From assembly GCA_947496705.1 (NCBI GenBank), contig CANMDW010000001.1, positions 62,001-126,000 on the forward strand: DNA of 64,000 nucleotides. Reading direction: 5' to 3'. Made by a program: the position numbers and the translations under genes. Under the pieces are notes generated by a model, which ran no database searches, had not been told where the DNA came from, and saw nothing but the letters and a program-made list of their open reading frames with translations. Below are positions 36,826 through 45,930 of the stretch, piece after piece (within the stretch, counting starts at the first letter, position 1; each line of letters begins with the position of its first letter). The DNA comes from an uncultured Aquimarina sp. (GTDB taxonomy: Bacteria > Bacteroidota > Bacteroidia > Flavobacteriales > Flavobacteriaceae).

Positions 36826-37246
36826 AGCTTCCATAAGCCGTTAACACCAATTTACGCTTACCCCCATAATCCCTGTGTTCACAAAGATAAATCCCTTGCC
36901 AGGTACCCAGATTGAGCCGCCCATTTGTAATCGGGATCTGTACTGAAGTTCCCATCAATGAAGCTTTGATATGTGCCGGCATATCGTCCGGGCCTTCGTA
37001 AGTATGCACATAATAGGCCGCATTTTCGGGCACCATGTGGTTCATATGTTGCTCAAAATCTTGCCGTACAGTAGGATCTGCATTCTCGTTGATCGTGAGA
37101 CTGGCCGAAGTATGCTTGATAAATACTTGCAATTGTCCTATAGTAATTTGCTTAATTTCTAAAAATTGTGAGAGGACCTCATCAGTTATTAAATGGAACC
37201 CTCTTGAACGGGAAGATAGTTCTATTTCTTTTTGGAAAAATTTCAT
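36800..37246 (-). CDS. yjbQ: YjbQ / UPF0047 family protein
   Basis: This protein (148 residues from the chosen start) has the family marks HTSASLTINENADP, EGPDDMPAHIKA and GTWQGIYLCEHRD, with conserved His and Asp that bind metal. Members show weak thiamine-phosphate synthase activity, but the true role is unsettled. The ATG at 37246 (MKFFQKEIEL) is preferred: an ATG 12 bases upstream lies inside a palindromic repeat. The C-terminus is odd: family proteins usually end soon after LVLTAYG, but here SSLAPKGGT is added by read-through into an inverted-repeat arm. Confidence 0.9.
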   Translation of the reverse strand: MKFFQKEIELSSRSRGFHLITDEVLSQFLEIKQITIGQLQVFIKHTSASLTINENADPTVRQDFEQHMNHMVPENAAYYVHTYEGPDDMPAHIKASLMGTSVQIPITNGRLNLGTWQGIYLCEHRDYGGKRKLVLTAYGSSLAPKGGT

Positions 37247-37254
37247 ACACTTTG

Positions 37255-37282
37255 TCATTCCAGCCTACACTGGAATCTGTTT
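37255..37282. repeat. palindromic repeat (ATTCCAG...CTGGAAT)
   Basis: CATTCCAG-CCTACA-CTGGAATC forms a 7-bp stem directly upstream of yjbQ, with a related GATTCTTGC...AGAATAAC sequence near 37341-37368. Sequences of this kind recur between genes in many Flavobacteriia. Confidence 0.5.
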
Positions 37283-37408
37283 TTTATAATTGAACTCATT
37301 CGAACTTACAATTTTATTAGTTATTATAATGAACAGTTTGGATTCTTGCTTACGCTAGAATAACAAGAAGTTTGACTAATTTAATACAAATTTCACAGTC
37401 TTTACCTA

Positions 37409-37436
37409 TTGTATTTCGGTTAACTATATACCTTTG
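37409..37436 (+). promoter_or_regulatory. promoter of the HAD phosphatase gene (TTG-N17-TACCTTTG)
   Basis: TTG at 37409-37411 and TACCTTTG at 37429-37436, 17 bases apart, with the ATG of the gene at 37458. A TTG at 37434 that would extend the reading frame lies inside the -7 box and so cannot be the start. Confidence 0.6.
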
Positions 37437-37457
37437 CATCTTAAACTACAGATTGCT

Positions 37458-38276
37458 ATGGATCTATCACAAATCAAACTGGTCGCCACCGATATGGATG
37501 GCACACTCCTTAATTCTAAAAGCGAAGTAAGCCGCCATTTCTTTGATCTTTTTGAAGAGTTACAAAATCTTGGGGTTACTTTTGTTGCTGCCAGCGGGAG
37601 ACAATACTATAGTATCATCGACAAATTAAAGCCCATCAAAAATGATATCTATGTCATTGCAGAAAATGGGGCATTGACCATGCGGCAGGACAAAGAACTA
37701 CAAACTACAGAAATTGATCGGGACACCTATCTCGAGTTGCTGGATATTACCAAAACACTAAAAGGATCACAGGTCATTCTATGTGGCCGGAAAAAAGGAT
37801 ATATCGAAGACTACGGGCAAGACTTTGTAAATATGTTTGCCGAATATTATGACCGCTACGAAATTGTAGAAAACCTGGCCGAAGTAACCGATGATCTATA
37901 CCTTAAAATAGCGATTTGCAACCAAAAAGGCTCTGAAGAATACCTCTATCCCGCATTAAAACATCTCGAAGACAGATTAAAAGTAAAAGTATCTGGAGAG
38001 ATCTGGCTGGATCTCTCACATAATCTTGCCAACAAAGGCTACGCTTTACAACAATTGCAGGAAAGTCATCATATTTTACCGGAAGAAACAATGGTGTTTG
38101 GCGATTATAATAATGACCTCGAAATGATGAGCAGAGCCACCTATAGTTTTGCTATGGAAAATGCGCACCCCAACATAAAAGCAGTGGCCAACTATACTAC
38201 CAAAAGCAATAATGAAAATGGAGTAGAGCATATGCTCACCAAAATGATTGAAGCGAAAAAAGCTTCAGTTATTTGA
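37458..38276 (+). CDS. Cof-type HAD-IIB family hydrolase
   Basis: This 272-residue haloacid dehalogenase-like phosphatase of the Cof/YidA type has motif I ATDMDGTLLNSK (nucleophile Asp), a C2 cap domain (about 85-190), Lys in NKGYALQQL and the motif IV acidic pair in VFGDYNNDLEMM. Likely substrates are sugar phosphates or flavin/pyridoxal phosphates, but none can be assigned. The start at 37458 is supported by the promoter just upstream. It is convergent with the lipoprotein gene, with an 8-base overlap of the 3' ends. Confidence 0.92.
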   Translation: MDLSQIKLVATDMDGTLLNSKSEVSRHFFDLFEELQNLGVTFVAASGRQYYSIIDKLKPIKNDIYVIAENGALTMRQDKELQTTEIDRDTYLELLDITKTLKGSQVILCGRKKGYIEDYGQDFVNMFAEYYDRYEIVENLAEVTDDLYLKIAICNQKGSEEYLYPALKHLEDRLKVKVSGEIWLDLSHNLANKGYALQQLQESHHILPEETMVFGDYNNDLEMMSRATYSFAMENAHPNIKAVANYTTKSNNENGVEHMLTKMIEAKKASVI

Positions 38277-39342
38277 TGTTTTCCTGAGAAACATCAATAT
38301 CCAGAGTAGCTCTTTCTCCCGTAGCTTGCCAGAAATTAAGTAAACTACCCCAAGATGCATCTGGTGCAGCATTTCTTGAGAAATTCTCTAGATTCGAATT
38401 AAGTTTGGCTATTTCATCATCATTCAATTTTGATCTTGAAAGAACCACTGTGATCCCTTTAAAAGCTTTTTGAGCATTCTGGGTAGATGGTACACGCTCA
38501 CCGTTGCGGGAGATAAGATCTGCTGCGGTAAGAATTGTTATATTATCTGCGGTAAACGTACTATTTCCTGCTGATTGTGGATTTTCGGCAACTTGTACAG
38601 GTTCAAGCTCATTCACTCCGATTAACCCCATAATATATAATTCAAGATTACCATATCGCAAGGAGTTACCCCCATTGGCAAAAGTGCCAAATCCATCTCG
38701 CCCTTCAACATTTGCTTTATAAGTATTGTTGCCTAAATCTGTTAATTCGTCAAAACCTCCTAACTGGCCACCAACACTTGCATACCCCCAATGACCGCCA
38801 ACTGTAGTTGGTATAAAATCATAATTTCCCCAATAGTGTACGATCTCATGCAAAAATGGGCCGTTTCTTACAAATTCTGTTTCCGGCATATGAATAATAC
38901 TCTTCAACGCTCCCTGAGAACCATAGGTTGCCGTATTGTTATAAATAGAAGATCCTATCCCTTCTACATCATTTTTAATCTTTCTTGTGATTCCAAAATA
39001 TAAGTCTGCGGGCTTCTCAGTTTCATTAGATAGAATAAAAATGAAATCGAAATCATCATTAAAATATTCATATATTTTATTAGATACCATAGCAAAATCA
39101 CCTTCTCCTTGCAGAAATTTATCATAATCGGCCTTTGGTAATACATAATTTACCAGCTTATTATCTTTGTCAAGTATAAAGTTCTCTTCAAAAACATTGC
39201 CATCTGTGGTATCGGGATTATCGGTACCTTGGCCTCCCATATCTTTGCTATCATCACTGCTACAGGAAAAGCAAACTAATGCAGCCGAAATTAAAAAAAG
39301 ATATACGTAAACCGGTAATCGGGTTGGTGAAAGATTTTGCAT
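38269..39342 (-). CDS. HExxH-containing lipoprotein, putative metallopeptidase
   Basis: This protein (357 residues from the ATG at 39342) has a lipoprotein signal with lipobox VCFSC followed by an acidic stretch SSDDSKDMGG, like the surface-export signal of Bacteroidota lipoproteins. A HEIVHYWGNY motif at about residue 165 fits a gluzincin-type zinc site, and FDELTD further on might give the third ligand. No named family is recognised. An ATG at 39375 would add 11 residues before the signal and is less likely. It may be a cell-surface protease; that is inference from one motif. Confidence 0.65.
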   Translation of the reverse strand: MQNLSPTRLPVYVYLFLISAALVCFSCSSDDSKDMGGQGTDNPDTTDGNVFEENFILDKDNKLVNYVLPKADYDKFLQGEGDFAMVSNKIYEYFNDDFDFIFILSNETEKPADLYFGITRKIKNDVEGIGSSIYNNTATYGSQGALKSIIHMPETEFVRNGPFLHEIVHYWGNYDFIPTTVGGHWGYASVGGQLGGFDELTDLGNNTYKANVEGRDGFGTFANGGNSLRYGNLELYIMGLIGVNELEPVQVAENPQSAGNSTFTADNITILTAADLISRNGERVPSTQNAQKAFKGITVVLSRSKLNDDEIAKLNSNLENFSRNAAPDASWGSLLNFWQATGERATLDIDVSQENIK

Positions 39343-39375
39343 AAATAGTTGAGTTAAGTTAAGTACAAATATCAA

Positions 39376-39686
39376 TAGGTATAAACACTTCGTTCTAAAC
39401 GTAAACTAAACAGGTGTTATTACATTTGATAGTATAGATTTGGGTTTTTATATACTGGCGCAAATTTATAAAAATTTTCGAAAGAAAGCACATTTAATCT
39501 TTTGTAAACAGCATTTTGTCTGTAAAAAATATAATGTGCGTGTGTTAATTCTTACAATATATTAACATCGTTCTTAACCATATAACAAAGAACATTCATT
39601 AATGAAGCGAAGAAAAGTGAGTAGCAGACAAAAGCTGTAGGTTTTCACAGACCCAAATACTCACAAACTCCATTACCTACTAAAAG
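39376..39686. other. intergenic region between lepA and the HExxH lipoprotein gene
   Basis: About 310 bases with no gene seen. On the minus strand a TAAATTTG box at 39478-39471 could start the lipoprotein transcript with a leader of about 125 bases, but no TTG lies at the right distance. No clear terminator for the incoming lepA transcript's neighbour was found. Confidence 0.35.
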
Positions 39687-41483
39687 CTAATCATTCAGTT
39701 TTAATACAGCCATAAATGCTTCTTGCGGGATTTCAACATTACCCACCTGGCGCATACGTTTCTTCCCTTTTTTCTGCTTTTCCAATAACTTTCGCTTACG
39801 CGAAATATCCCCTCCATAACATTTGGCCGTTACATCTTTTCGCAGTGCTTTTACCGTTTCACGGGCAATTACCTTGGCGCCAATCGCAGCTTGTATGGGG
39901 ATATCAAATTGTTGACGCGGGATCAATTCTTTCAACTTCTCACAGATCTTTTTCCCAATATCATACGCATTATCCTGATGCAATAATGCAGACAAAGCAT
40001 CTACAATATTTCCGTTAAGGAGTATATCGACCTTCACTAACTTAGAAGCACGCATCCCGATCGGTGTATAATCAAACGAAGCATATCCTTTGGAAACCGT
40101 TTTCAACCTATCATAAAAATCAAAAACAATCTCTGCCAGCGGCATATCAAAAGTTAATTCTACCCGTTCGGTAGTGAGATAGGTCTGATTGGTGATCTCG
40201 CCGCGTTTTTCGATACAAAGAGACATCACCGGCCCCACAAAATCGGCTTTGGTAATGATCGAAGCTTTGATATATGGTTCTTCAACCCGATTCATTTTTG
40301 ATGGATCGGGCAAATCTGTCGGATTATTTACAATAATAACATCATCGGGATGCTTATTGGTAAACGCATGATACGATACATTGGGTACTGTGGTGATCAC
40401 CGTCATATTAAACTCCCGCTCCAATCGCTCCTGGATGATCTCCATATGCAGCATCCCCAAGAATCCACATCTAAAACCAAACCCTAATGCCGCAGAACTT
40501 TCTGGTACAAAAACCAAAGAAGCATCATTGAGCTGTAACTTTTCCATAGAATTACGAAGCTCTTCATAATCCTCGGTATCTACCGGGTAAATTCCTGCAA
40601 AAACCATTGGTTTTACATCTTCAAAACCTTCGATTGCGTTTTGAGTTGGGGTTTTGGCATCGGTAATGGTATCTCCCACTTTTACTTCACGTGCATCTTT
40701 AATCCCGGTAATCAGGTATCCTACATCGCCGGTTTTAATCACCTGCTTTGGTACCTGGTTTAGTTTCAGGGTACCCACCTCATCGGCAAAATAATTTTTT
40801 CCGGTAGCCACAAATTTGATCTGCTGTCCTTTTTTGATTTCACCATTTATTACTCTAAAATAGGTCTCCACCCCTCTAAACGGATTGTATACCGAATCAA
40901 AAATCAACGCCTGCAAAGGTTCTTCTGGTGCTCCTTCTGGTGCAGGAATACGTTCTATAATCGCTTCCAGGATTTCTTCGATCCCAATCCCCGTTTTGGC
41001 ACTGGCCGGGATCACCTCTTCTGCATCGCATCCCAACAAATCTACAATATCATCGGTCACTTCTTCAGGGTTGGCACTGGGTAAATCTACCTTATTGAGT
41101 ACAGGAATGATTTCAAGATCATTCTCTAATGCCAGGTATAAATTCGAAATTGTCTGTGCCTGTATACTTTGTGCGGCATCTACCACCAGCAATGCACCCT
41201 CACATGCCGCAATCGAACGTGAAACTTCGTACGAAAAATCTACATGGCCGGGAGTATCAATCAGATTCAGGATATATTCTTCACCTTTATAGGTATATTC
41301 CATCTGGATCGCATGACTCTTGATGGTAATCCCACGCTCACGTTCGAGATCCATATTATCCAGTAGCTGTGCCTGTGCCTCACGAGCCGTTACCGATCCT
41401 GTAAAATCCAACAATCGATCTGCCAATGTGCTTTTACCGTGATCAATATGTGCAATAATGCAAAAGTTTCTTATGTTTTTCAT
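39687..41483 (-). CDS. lepA: elongation factor 4 (LepA)
   Basis: This 598-residue ribosome-associated translational GTPase back-translocates or remodels stalled ribosomes. GTPase boxes: [14 protein letters not shown] (G1), [11 protein letters not shown] (G3), NKVDLPSA (G4) and SAKTGIG (G5). EF-G-like domains II, III and V follow, then the LepA-specific C-terminal domain ([21 protein letters not shown]). Length is standard. The gene stands alone. Confidence 0.97.
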   Translation of the reverse strand: MKNIRNFCIIAHIDHGKSTLADRLLDFTGSVTAREAQAQLLDNMDLERERGITIKSHAIQMEYTYKGEEYILNLIDTPGHVDFSYEVSRSIAACEGALLVVDAAQSIQAQTISNLYLALENDLEIIPVLNKVDLPSANPEEVTDDIVDLLGCDAEEVIPASAKTGIGIEEILEAIIERIPAPEGAPEEPLQALIFDSVYNPFRGVETYFRVINGEIKKGQQIKFVATGKNYFADEVGTLKLNQVPKQVIKTGDVGYLITGIKDAREVKVGDTITDAKTPTQNAIEGFEDVKPMVFAGIYPVDTEDYEELRNSMEKLQLNDASLVFVPESSAALGFGFRCGFLGMLHMEIIQERLEREFNMTVITTVPNVSYHAFTNKHPDDVIIVNNPTDLPDPSKMNRVEEPYIKASIITKADFVGPVMSLCIEKRGEITNQTYLTTERVELTFDMPLAEIVFDFYDRLKTVSKGYASFDYTPIGMRASKLVKVDILLNGNIVDALSALLHQDNAYDIGKKICEKLKELIPRQQFDIPIQAAIGAKVIARETVKALRKDVTAKCYGGDISRKRKLLEKQKKGKKRMRQVGNVEIPQEAFMAVLKLND

Positions 41484-41518
41484 GTACCTTTTTATTTGGC
41501 GGGCCGAACCGGGCTACC

Positions 41519-41536
41519 TGCCTGGCCGGCAAGGCA
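41519..41536. repeat. GC-rich REP-like palindrome
   Basis: TGCCTGGCCGGCAAGGCA, an imperfect palindrome with a GCCGGC centre, lies upstream of lepA. It resembles other GC-rich palindromes at 25.3, 42.9, 57.8 and 60.9 kb. Confidence 0.45.
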
Positions 41537-41702
41537 AGTCCGCTATATCTTTTTTGTCCTCCAACCTGCTGCTTCAGCCATAACAAAAAAGGATGCCGCT
41601 TCTATCCCTGCCCGATGAATTCGATTCACCTGAATCAAACTTATGTAAGCTGCAAATATAGTCGATTTTAAAAGGTTTGTATCATTCCTTTTTTTATTTT
41701 TT

Positions 41703-41735
41703 AGACCTCACAGGTTTTTGAGACCTGTGAGGTCT
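41703..41735. repeat. 13-bp palindrome of the GACCT family
   Basis: AGACCTCACAGGT (41703-41715) and its exact complement (41723-41735), with a 7-base loop. It shares the AGACCT...AGGTCT ends with the palindromes at 13853, 13891 and 26911 but has a different core. Confidence 0.7.
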
Positions 41736-41757
41736 TTAATAGATGTTTGAGAATTTG

Positions 41758-41765
41758 TATTTTTG
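41758..41765 (+). promoter_or_regulatory. -7 promoter box for dus (TATTTTTG)
   Basis: An exact TAnnTTTG match followed by CC. Transcription would start near 41770, which rules out an upstream TTG at 41747 as the start of dus and leaves the GTG at 41783. Confidence 0.5.
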
Positions 41766-41782
41766 CCAAAAAAATAATTGCC

Positions 41783-42775
41783 GTGGTCAAAATAGGAGAC
41801 ATAGATGTAGGAGCATTTCCGTTGCTGTTAGCACCCATGGAAGACGTGAGCGATCCTCCCTTTCGTGCATTGTGCAAAGAGCAGGGAGCCGATGTGGTGT
41901 ACACCGAGTTTATTTCTAGTGAAGGGCTAATTCGCAACGCTGCCAAAAGTGTGATGAAACTCGACATCTACGAAAAAGAACGTCCTGTAGGCATACAGAT
42001 TTTTGGCGCCAACCTGGATTCGATGCTACAATCTGTTGAGATCGTAGAAGCATCAGGACCGGACATCATCGATATTAATTTTGGGTGCCCGGTAAAAAAG
42101 GTGGTCAGCAAAGGTGCCGGTGCCGGTATTTTGAAAGATATCGACCTTATGGTGTCACTTACCGAAGCCATGGTAAAACATACCAAACTACCCATAACTG
42201 TAAAAACCCGATTGGGTTGGGACCACGATTCCATCCGTATTGTAGAAGTAGCAGAACGACTGCAGGATGTGGGTGCCAAAGCGATTTCTATTCATGGCCG
42301 TACCAGGGCACAGATGTATAAAGGCAATGCCAACTGGAAACCCATTGCCGAAGTAAAAAACAATCCGAGAATGTATATTCCTGTGTTTGGTAATGGCGAT
42401 GTAGATACCCCGCAACGAGCGATGGAAATGCGGGATCAATATGGCCTTGACGGAGCGATGATCGGTCGTGCCAGTATTGGCTACCCCTGGTTTTTTAAAG
42501 AAGTAAAACACTTTTTTAAAACCGGAACGTTACTACCTCCCCCAACCATAGAAGAACGGGTGATCGCAGCACGCAGACATTTGCAAATGGCGATCGACTG
42601 GAAGGGTGAGAAATTGGGGGTATTTGAAACCCGCCGGCATTATACCAATTATTTTAAAGGGATACCGCATTTTAAAGAATACCGCACCAAAATGGTCACC
42701 AACGACCATCCCAAAGATGTATTTGCTGCTTTTGATGAAGTGCTGGAGAAATTTACAGGGTTTGAGTTTGCGTAA
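41783..42775 (+). CDS. dusB: tRNA dihydrouridine synthase (DusB-like)
   Basis: This 330-residue FMN-dependent enzyme reduces uridines in the tRNA D-loop. TIM-barrel motifs: LLLAPMEDVSDPPFR, INFGCPVKKV with the catalytic Cys, KTRLGWD, IHGRTRAQMYKG and GNGDVDTPQRA. The C-terminal helical tRNA-binding domain follows. The reading frame extends upstream to a TTG at 41747, but the -7 box at 41758 lies inside that stretch, so GTG at 41783 (VVKIGDIDVGAFP) is the better start. Assignment to DusB rather than another Dus subgroup is by overall likeness. Confidence 0.92.
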   Translation: MVKIGDIDVGAFPLLLAPMEDVSDPPFRALCKEQGADVVYTEFISSEGLIRNAAKSVMKLDIYEKERPVGIQIFGANLDSMLQSVEIVEASGPDIIDINFGCPVKKVVSKGAGAGILKDIDLMVSLTEAMVKHTKLPITVKTRLGWDHDSIRIVEVAERLQDVGAKAISIHGRTRAQMYKGNANWKPIAEVKNNPRMYIPVFGNGDVDTPQRAMEMRDQYGLDGAMIGRASIGYPWFFKEVKHFFKTGTLLPPPTIEERVIAARRHLQMAIDWKGEKLGVFETRRHYTNYFKGIPHFKEYRTKMVTNDHPKDVFAAFDEVLEKFTGFEFA

Positions 42776-42846
42776 GATAGTAGCATTTTTTTGGCAATTG
42801 AAAAAAGTTTAAATCACTTCATGTAAATAATTCCCTGCTTGAGAAG

Positions 42847-42925
42847 GGCCAGGGAGATGTTGCGTGAGGCCCGCCTGACCGGATCTACCCTGTCGACCGC
42901 CAGGCAGCCCGACCTGGCCTTTGCG
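42847..42925. repeat. GC-rich inverted repeat cluster
   Basis: GGCCAGG near the left edge and CCTGGCC near 42919 can pair. Between them is CCCGCCTGACCGGATCTACC, nearly the same as the palindrome core at 57813-57845. It lies between the dus gene and a convergent small membrane-protein gene, in a 210-base gap without other features. Confidence 0.5.
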
Positions 42926-42985
42926 AGACGCTTCAGCGAGCAAACGAGGGCACACCCAAATTACAGATGAAACTAAATCATACGG

Positions 42986-43432
42986 TTAATTCTCAAAAAA
43001 CCAGAGTTCCTTTTTGCAAACCACATCATCGGGATAATAGTCCATGGTAACATCGTGATGTGTTTTATATCTCCAGTCGATAACCATTATATTAGAAAGG
43101 ACAATAAAAAAACTGAAAAGCAATACCAATGTCGCAAGTATATTCACAAATATGCTTCTAAAAGGAACGAGTATATACTTTAGCGGCACCGTCAAAAGAT
43201 AAATAATAAACGCCCAGAAGAGGGTATTTAATATAAAACCAAGTATATACAATTCTCCCGATAGCGAATTTCCCCAACTGGTATCGGTTCTATATATAAA
43301 GGGGAAGCCATAAAAATCTGGTCCTCCATCCCCATATACACATGTATATTTAAAAACAATCAGATCCAAAAAGATAAGTGAAGGAGCCACAAGCAAGCTA
43401 AATATCAATTTTTTTTTAGTTCCTGTTCTCAT
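42986..43432 (-). CDS. small membrane protein, unknown function
   Basis: This 148-residue protein is not recognised. It has about three hydrophobic segments (about 9-27, 62-84 and 92-115), with a polar loop GDGGPDFYGFPFIYRTD after the first and a Tyr/Asp-rich C-terminal tail (MDYYPDDVVCKKELWF). It starts 4 bases after the end of the ABC permease gene on the same strand, so it may be co-transcribed with it. Confidence 0.6.
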   Translation of the reverse strand: MRTGTKKKLIFSLLVAPSLIFLDLIVFKYTCVYGDGGPDFYGFPFIYRTDTSWGNSLSGELYILGFILNTLFWAFIIYLLTVPLKYILVPFRSIFVNILATLVLLFSFFIVLSNIMVIDWRYKTHHDVTMDYYPDDVVCKKELWFFEN

Positions 43433-43436
43433 AAAA

Positions 43437-44639
43437 TTATGTCACTAGTTTCTGATTGATTCTACTCGAAGCCAATAGTGAAGCTATAAAACCGATGATG
43501 GTAATCGTAAAAAACACCACTATAAAACTAACGATGGTAATGCGGGTAGGATACGGTAGGGATGGGGTGATCATCAATAATCCAAACTGTTGTTGTAAAG
43601 CAATTAGAACACATCCCAATGAGAGACCAAGCAACGTACCTAAAACCGTCATAAGTGACCCTTGAAACAAAAAAATTCTTCTGATACTTAATAAAGAAGC
43701 GCCCAGATTATAAAGTGTCTTTACGTTGTCTTTTTTATCGATAATCATCATAATAATTGCCCCTGCTACATTAAACAAGGCAATGATAGCAATCAAGGTG
43801 ATAACCAGATACGATACCAGATTCTCGGTATTTAACATCTTATACAAAGTATCATTAAGCTGTACTCTGTTCTTTATAATCACATCATTCATAAAGATAG
43901 ATTGCAATCCTTGTATCACCAATTCCTGATCTGCTTCGGGAGTTAGTTTGAGTTCTATATGAGTAACCTTATCTGGTGGTAGTTCCAGTAATTTACGTAC
44001 CAGTGCGGTGGTAGCAAAGATGTATTTTTTATCCAATTCTTCATTTATGCTATAAATCCCAATATTCACAACTTTCTGTGTTCTAAATGCCTTTGAGGGG
44101 TCATTAGGGATGCCTTTCCCGGGTTTTGGTACATAAACACTCAGCAGGTTGGTATAGGTTTGCTCGACCCCCATAGAGAGTTCTCTGCTGATCCCATTAC
44201 CGGCCACTACCTGAAAATCATTATTAGTCAGCCAGTCCCCATACACCAAAATGCTATCGGTCTGGATTACCTTATGGTAATTGGTATCTACACCCTTAAT
44301 AGATGTGGTTTTCTGTTTATCTCTATACTCCAGAAATACCCGTTCTTCAACAATTTCAGAAAAATGAGCGATTCCTTTGAGTTGTTTAAATTTTTCCTTT
44401 TGGGTGTCGTTGAATGTAAATGTTTTTCCGCTGGACGGAAAAATTTTAAGATCCGGATCAAAATAGGTAGAAAACTGAAGGCTAAAATCCTTAAGCCCCG
44501 CAAATCCCGATAACACCAAAAACAAGGCCATCGCACCTATCACTACTCCTGCTGCAGCAATCCCTGTAATGATATTAATGGCATTACTGCTACCGGGCGA
44601 AAATAAATACCGCTTAGCGATGTATAGAGAGAAATTCAC
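43437..44639 (-). CDS. FtsX-like ABC transporter permease (LolE/MacB type)
   Basis: This 400-residue permease has an N-terminal TM helix (about 20-44), a large periplasmic domain (about 50-255) and three C-terminal TM helices (about 270-295, 318-345 and 365-390) in an FtsX domain. This is the layout of LolC/LolE-type lipoprotein-release permeases. No ATPase is encoded nearby. The gene follows rbfA on the same strand (137-base gap), an order I recall from other flavobacteria. Confidence 0.85.
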   Translation of the reverse strand: MNFSLYIAKRYLFSPGSSNAINIITGIAAAGVVIGAMALFLVLSGFAGLKDFSLQFSTYFDPDLKIFPSSGKTFTFNDTQKEKFKQLKGIAHFSEIVEERVFLEYRDKQKTTSIKGVDTNYHKVIQTDSILVYGDWLTNNDFQVVAGNGISRELSMGVEQTYTNLLSVYVPKPGKGIPNDPSKAFRTQKVVNIGIYSINEELDKKYIFATTALVRKLLELPPDKVTHIELKLTPEADQELVIQGLQSIFMNDVIIKNRVQLNDTLYKMLNTENLVSYLVITLIAIIALFNVAGAIIMMIIDKKDNVKTLYNLGASLLSIRRIFLFQGSLMTVLGTLLGLSLGCVLIALQQQFGLLMITPSLPYPTRITIVSFIVVFFTITIIGFIASLLASSRINQKLVT

Positions 44640-44776
44640 TTCTTTATTGTAGACAATTGATTTATGTAAAACCTAGTTTGGGAATAAAGATAAGGGAATA
44701 AAGAGAAATGAAAATGCTAAATCGATCTGTGTGTATCCTTTTTCTTTATTCTATGCTCTTCTGTCTTTTCTCAAAT

Positions 44777-45169
44777 TCACTTTTTCTTGCGTTTTTCGAG
44801 CAATTCGGGATTGTCGATGGGATTTTCTCCTCCTTTTACTGCTTTTTCGATATTGGAAATATACTCCAGAGAGTCATCGATAAAAAAGGAGAGCTCCGGC
44901 ATGCGACGTAACTGATTCCTGGTGCGTTGCGCCACCTGATGCTTAATTTGTGATTTTACTGCGTTTACCTCTTTTAGTACTTTTTCACCTTCCTGATGTG
45001 GAAAAACACTCATATACACCTTGGCAATAGAAAGATCTGTGGTGACATTCACTTTGGTAACAGAAATCAAAATCCCATGTACTCCCGCTTCACGTAATGC
45101 ATGTTGTATTACATCTGCCACATCACGCTGCAACACCCCTGCAATTTTTTTCTGTCTGTTTGTTTCCAT
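44777..45169 (-). CDS. rbfA: 30S ribosome-binding factor A
   Basis: This 130-residue protein binds the 16S rRNA during 30S maturation. It shows the RbfA KH-like fold pattern: KKIAGVLQRDVADVIQHAL at the N-terminus and VNVTTDLSIAKVYMSVFPH in the centre. The ATG at 45169 is chosen because a TATTTTTG promoter box sits only 4 bases upstream of it; an ATG at 45184 would lie upstream of that box. The transcript may have almost no leader. Confidence 0.93.
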   Translation of the reverse strand: METNRQKKIAGVLQRDVADVIQHALREAGVHGILISVTKVNVTTDLSIAKVYMSVFPHQEGEKVLKEVNAVKSQIKHQVAQRTRNQLRRMPELSFFIDDSLEYISNIEKAVKGGENPIDNPELLEKRKKK

Positions 45170-45173
45170 AGTG

Positions 45174-45181
45174 CAAAAATA
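45174..45181 (-). promoter_or_regulatory. -7 box of rbfA (TATTTTTG), nearly leaderless
   Basis: On the minus strand TATTTTTG ends 4 bases before the ATG. With the usual distance the transcript would begin at or within a few bases of the start codon. Confidence 0.5.
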
Positions 45182-45408
45182 CATATTAATCTTCTTAGAG
45201 CTTGTTTAAAAACTCTATTTCCTGAAAACTACTATTTTGAGAACTGTGACTTTATTTAAAATGCTTCAAATATCCCGACATGCTCATGATGTAAAGTATC
45301 CTCAGAACCTCAAACTATTGTTTCTCAGTTCATATTCTTTTTAAATATGCTCTAAAAAAAACAATAAGATTAATTGTACTTTTACCACAGTAGTTATAAA
45401 AGTATATT

Positions 45409-45846
45409 ATGAACCATATCAATAAAATAGAGCATTTGGGAATCGCAGTAAAAGATATCGATCAGGCAAATACCTTATATGAACAACTTTTGGGTGTACC
45501 CCCATATAAACAGGAAGCAGTAGAAAGCGAAGCTGTGGTTACTTCTTTTTTTAAGGTAGGTGAAAGTAAAATCGAGTTATTAGCAAGCACCAGTGAAGAG
45601 GGTCCTATCGGGAAATTTATTACCAAAAAAGGAGAAGGAATTCATCATATTGCTTTTGACGTAGATAATATCGAAAAAGAGCTGGATCGTCTGGAAAAAG
45701 AAGGCTTTCAAATACTCAATAAAACTCCTAAACGAGGAGCTGATAATAAGTTGGTGGCTTTTGTACATCCTAAAAGTACTCATGGAGTTTTGGTAGAGTT
45801 GTGTCAGGACGCCCCTTCCCAGACTTCTTCAAAAGAAATAGGGTAA
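45409..45846 (+). CDS. mce: methylmalonyl-CoA epimerase
   Basis: This 145-residue VOC-fold enzyme interconverts the (R) and (S) forms of methylmalonyl-CoA in propionate metabolism. Likely metal ligands are His in KIEHLGIAV, His in GIHHIAFDV and Glu in GVLVELCQ. Length is normal. It is divergent from rbfA, and no mutase gene is in the window. Another VOC enzyme cannot be ruled out, but the overall sequence is typical of Mce. Confidence 0.9.
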   Translation: MNHINKIEHLGIAVKDIDQANTLYEQLLGVPPYKQEAVESEAVVTSFFKVGESKIELLASTSEEGPIGKFITKKGEGIHHIAFDVDNIEKELDRLEKEGFQILNKTPKRGADNKLVAFVHPKSTHGVLVELCQDAPSQTSSKEIG

Positions 45847-45887
45847 ATCAGAATAAAAAAATAACCCAAAATAATAGAAAGAAATGT

Positions 45888-45918
45888 TTGGCGTGTTTAT
45901 GTCAAATCCTTAAATTTG
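45888..45918 (+). promoter_or_regulatory. tRNA promoter (TTG-N20-TAAATTTG)
   Basis: TTG 45888-45890, TAAATTTG 45911-45918, 20 bases apart: a full match to the Bacteroidota consensus, 12 bases before the tRNA. Confidence 0.75.
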
Positions 45919-45930
45919 CCGTCCGTTTAG

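Noticed and set aside
43456..43929. Plus-strand frames across the ABC permease gene
   Set aside because: Antisense shadows of an intact permease gene.
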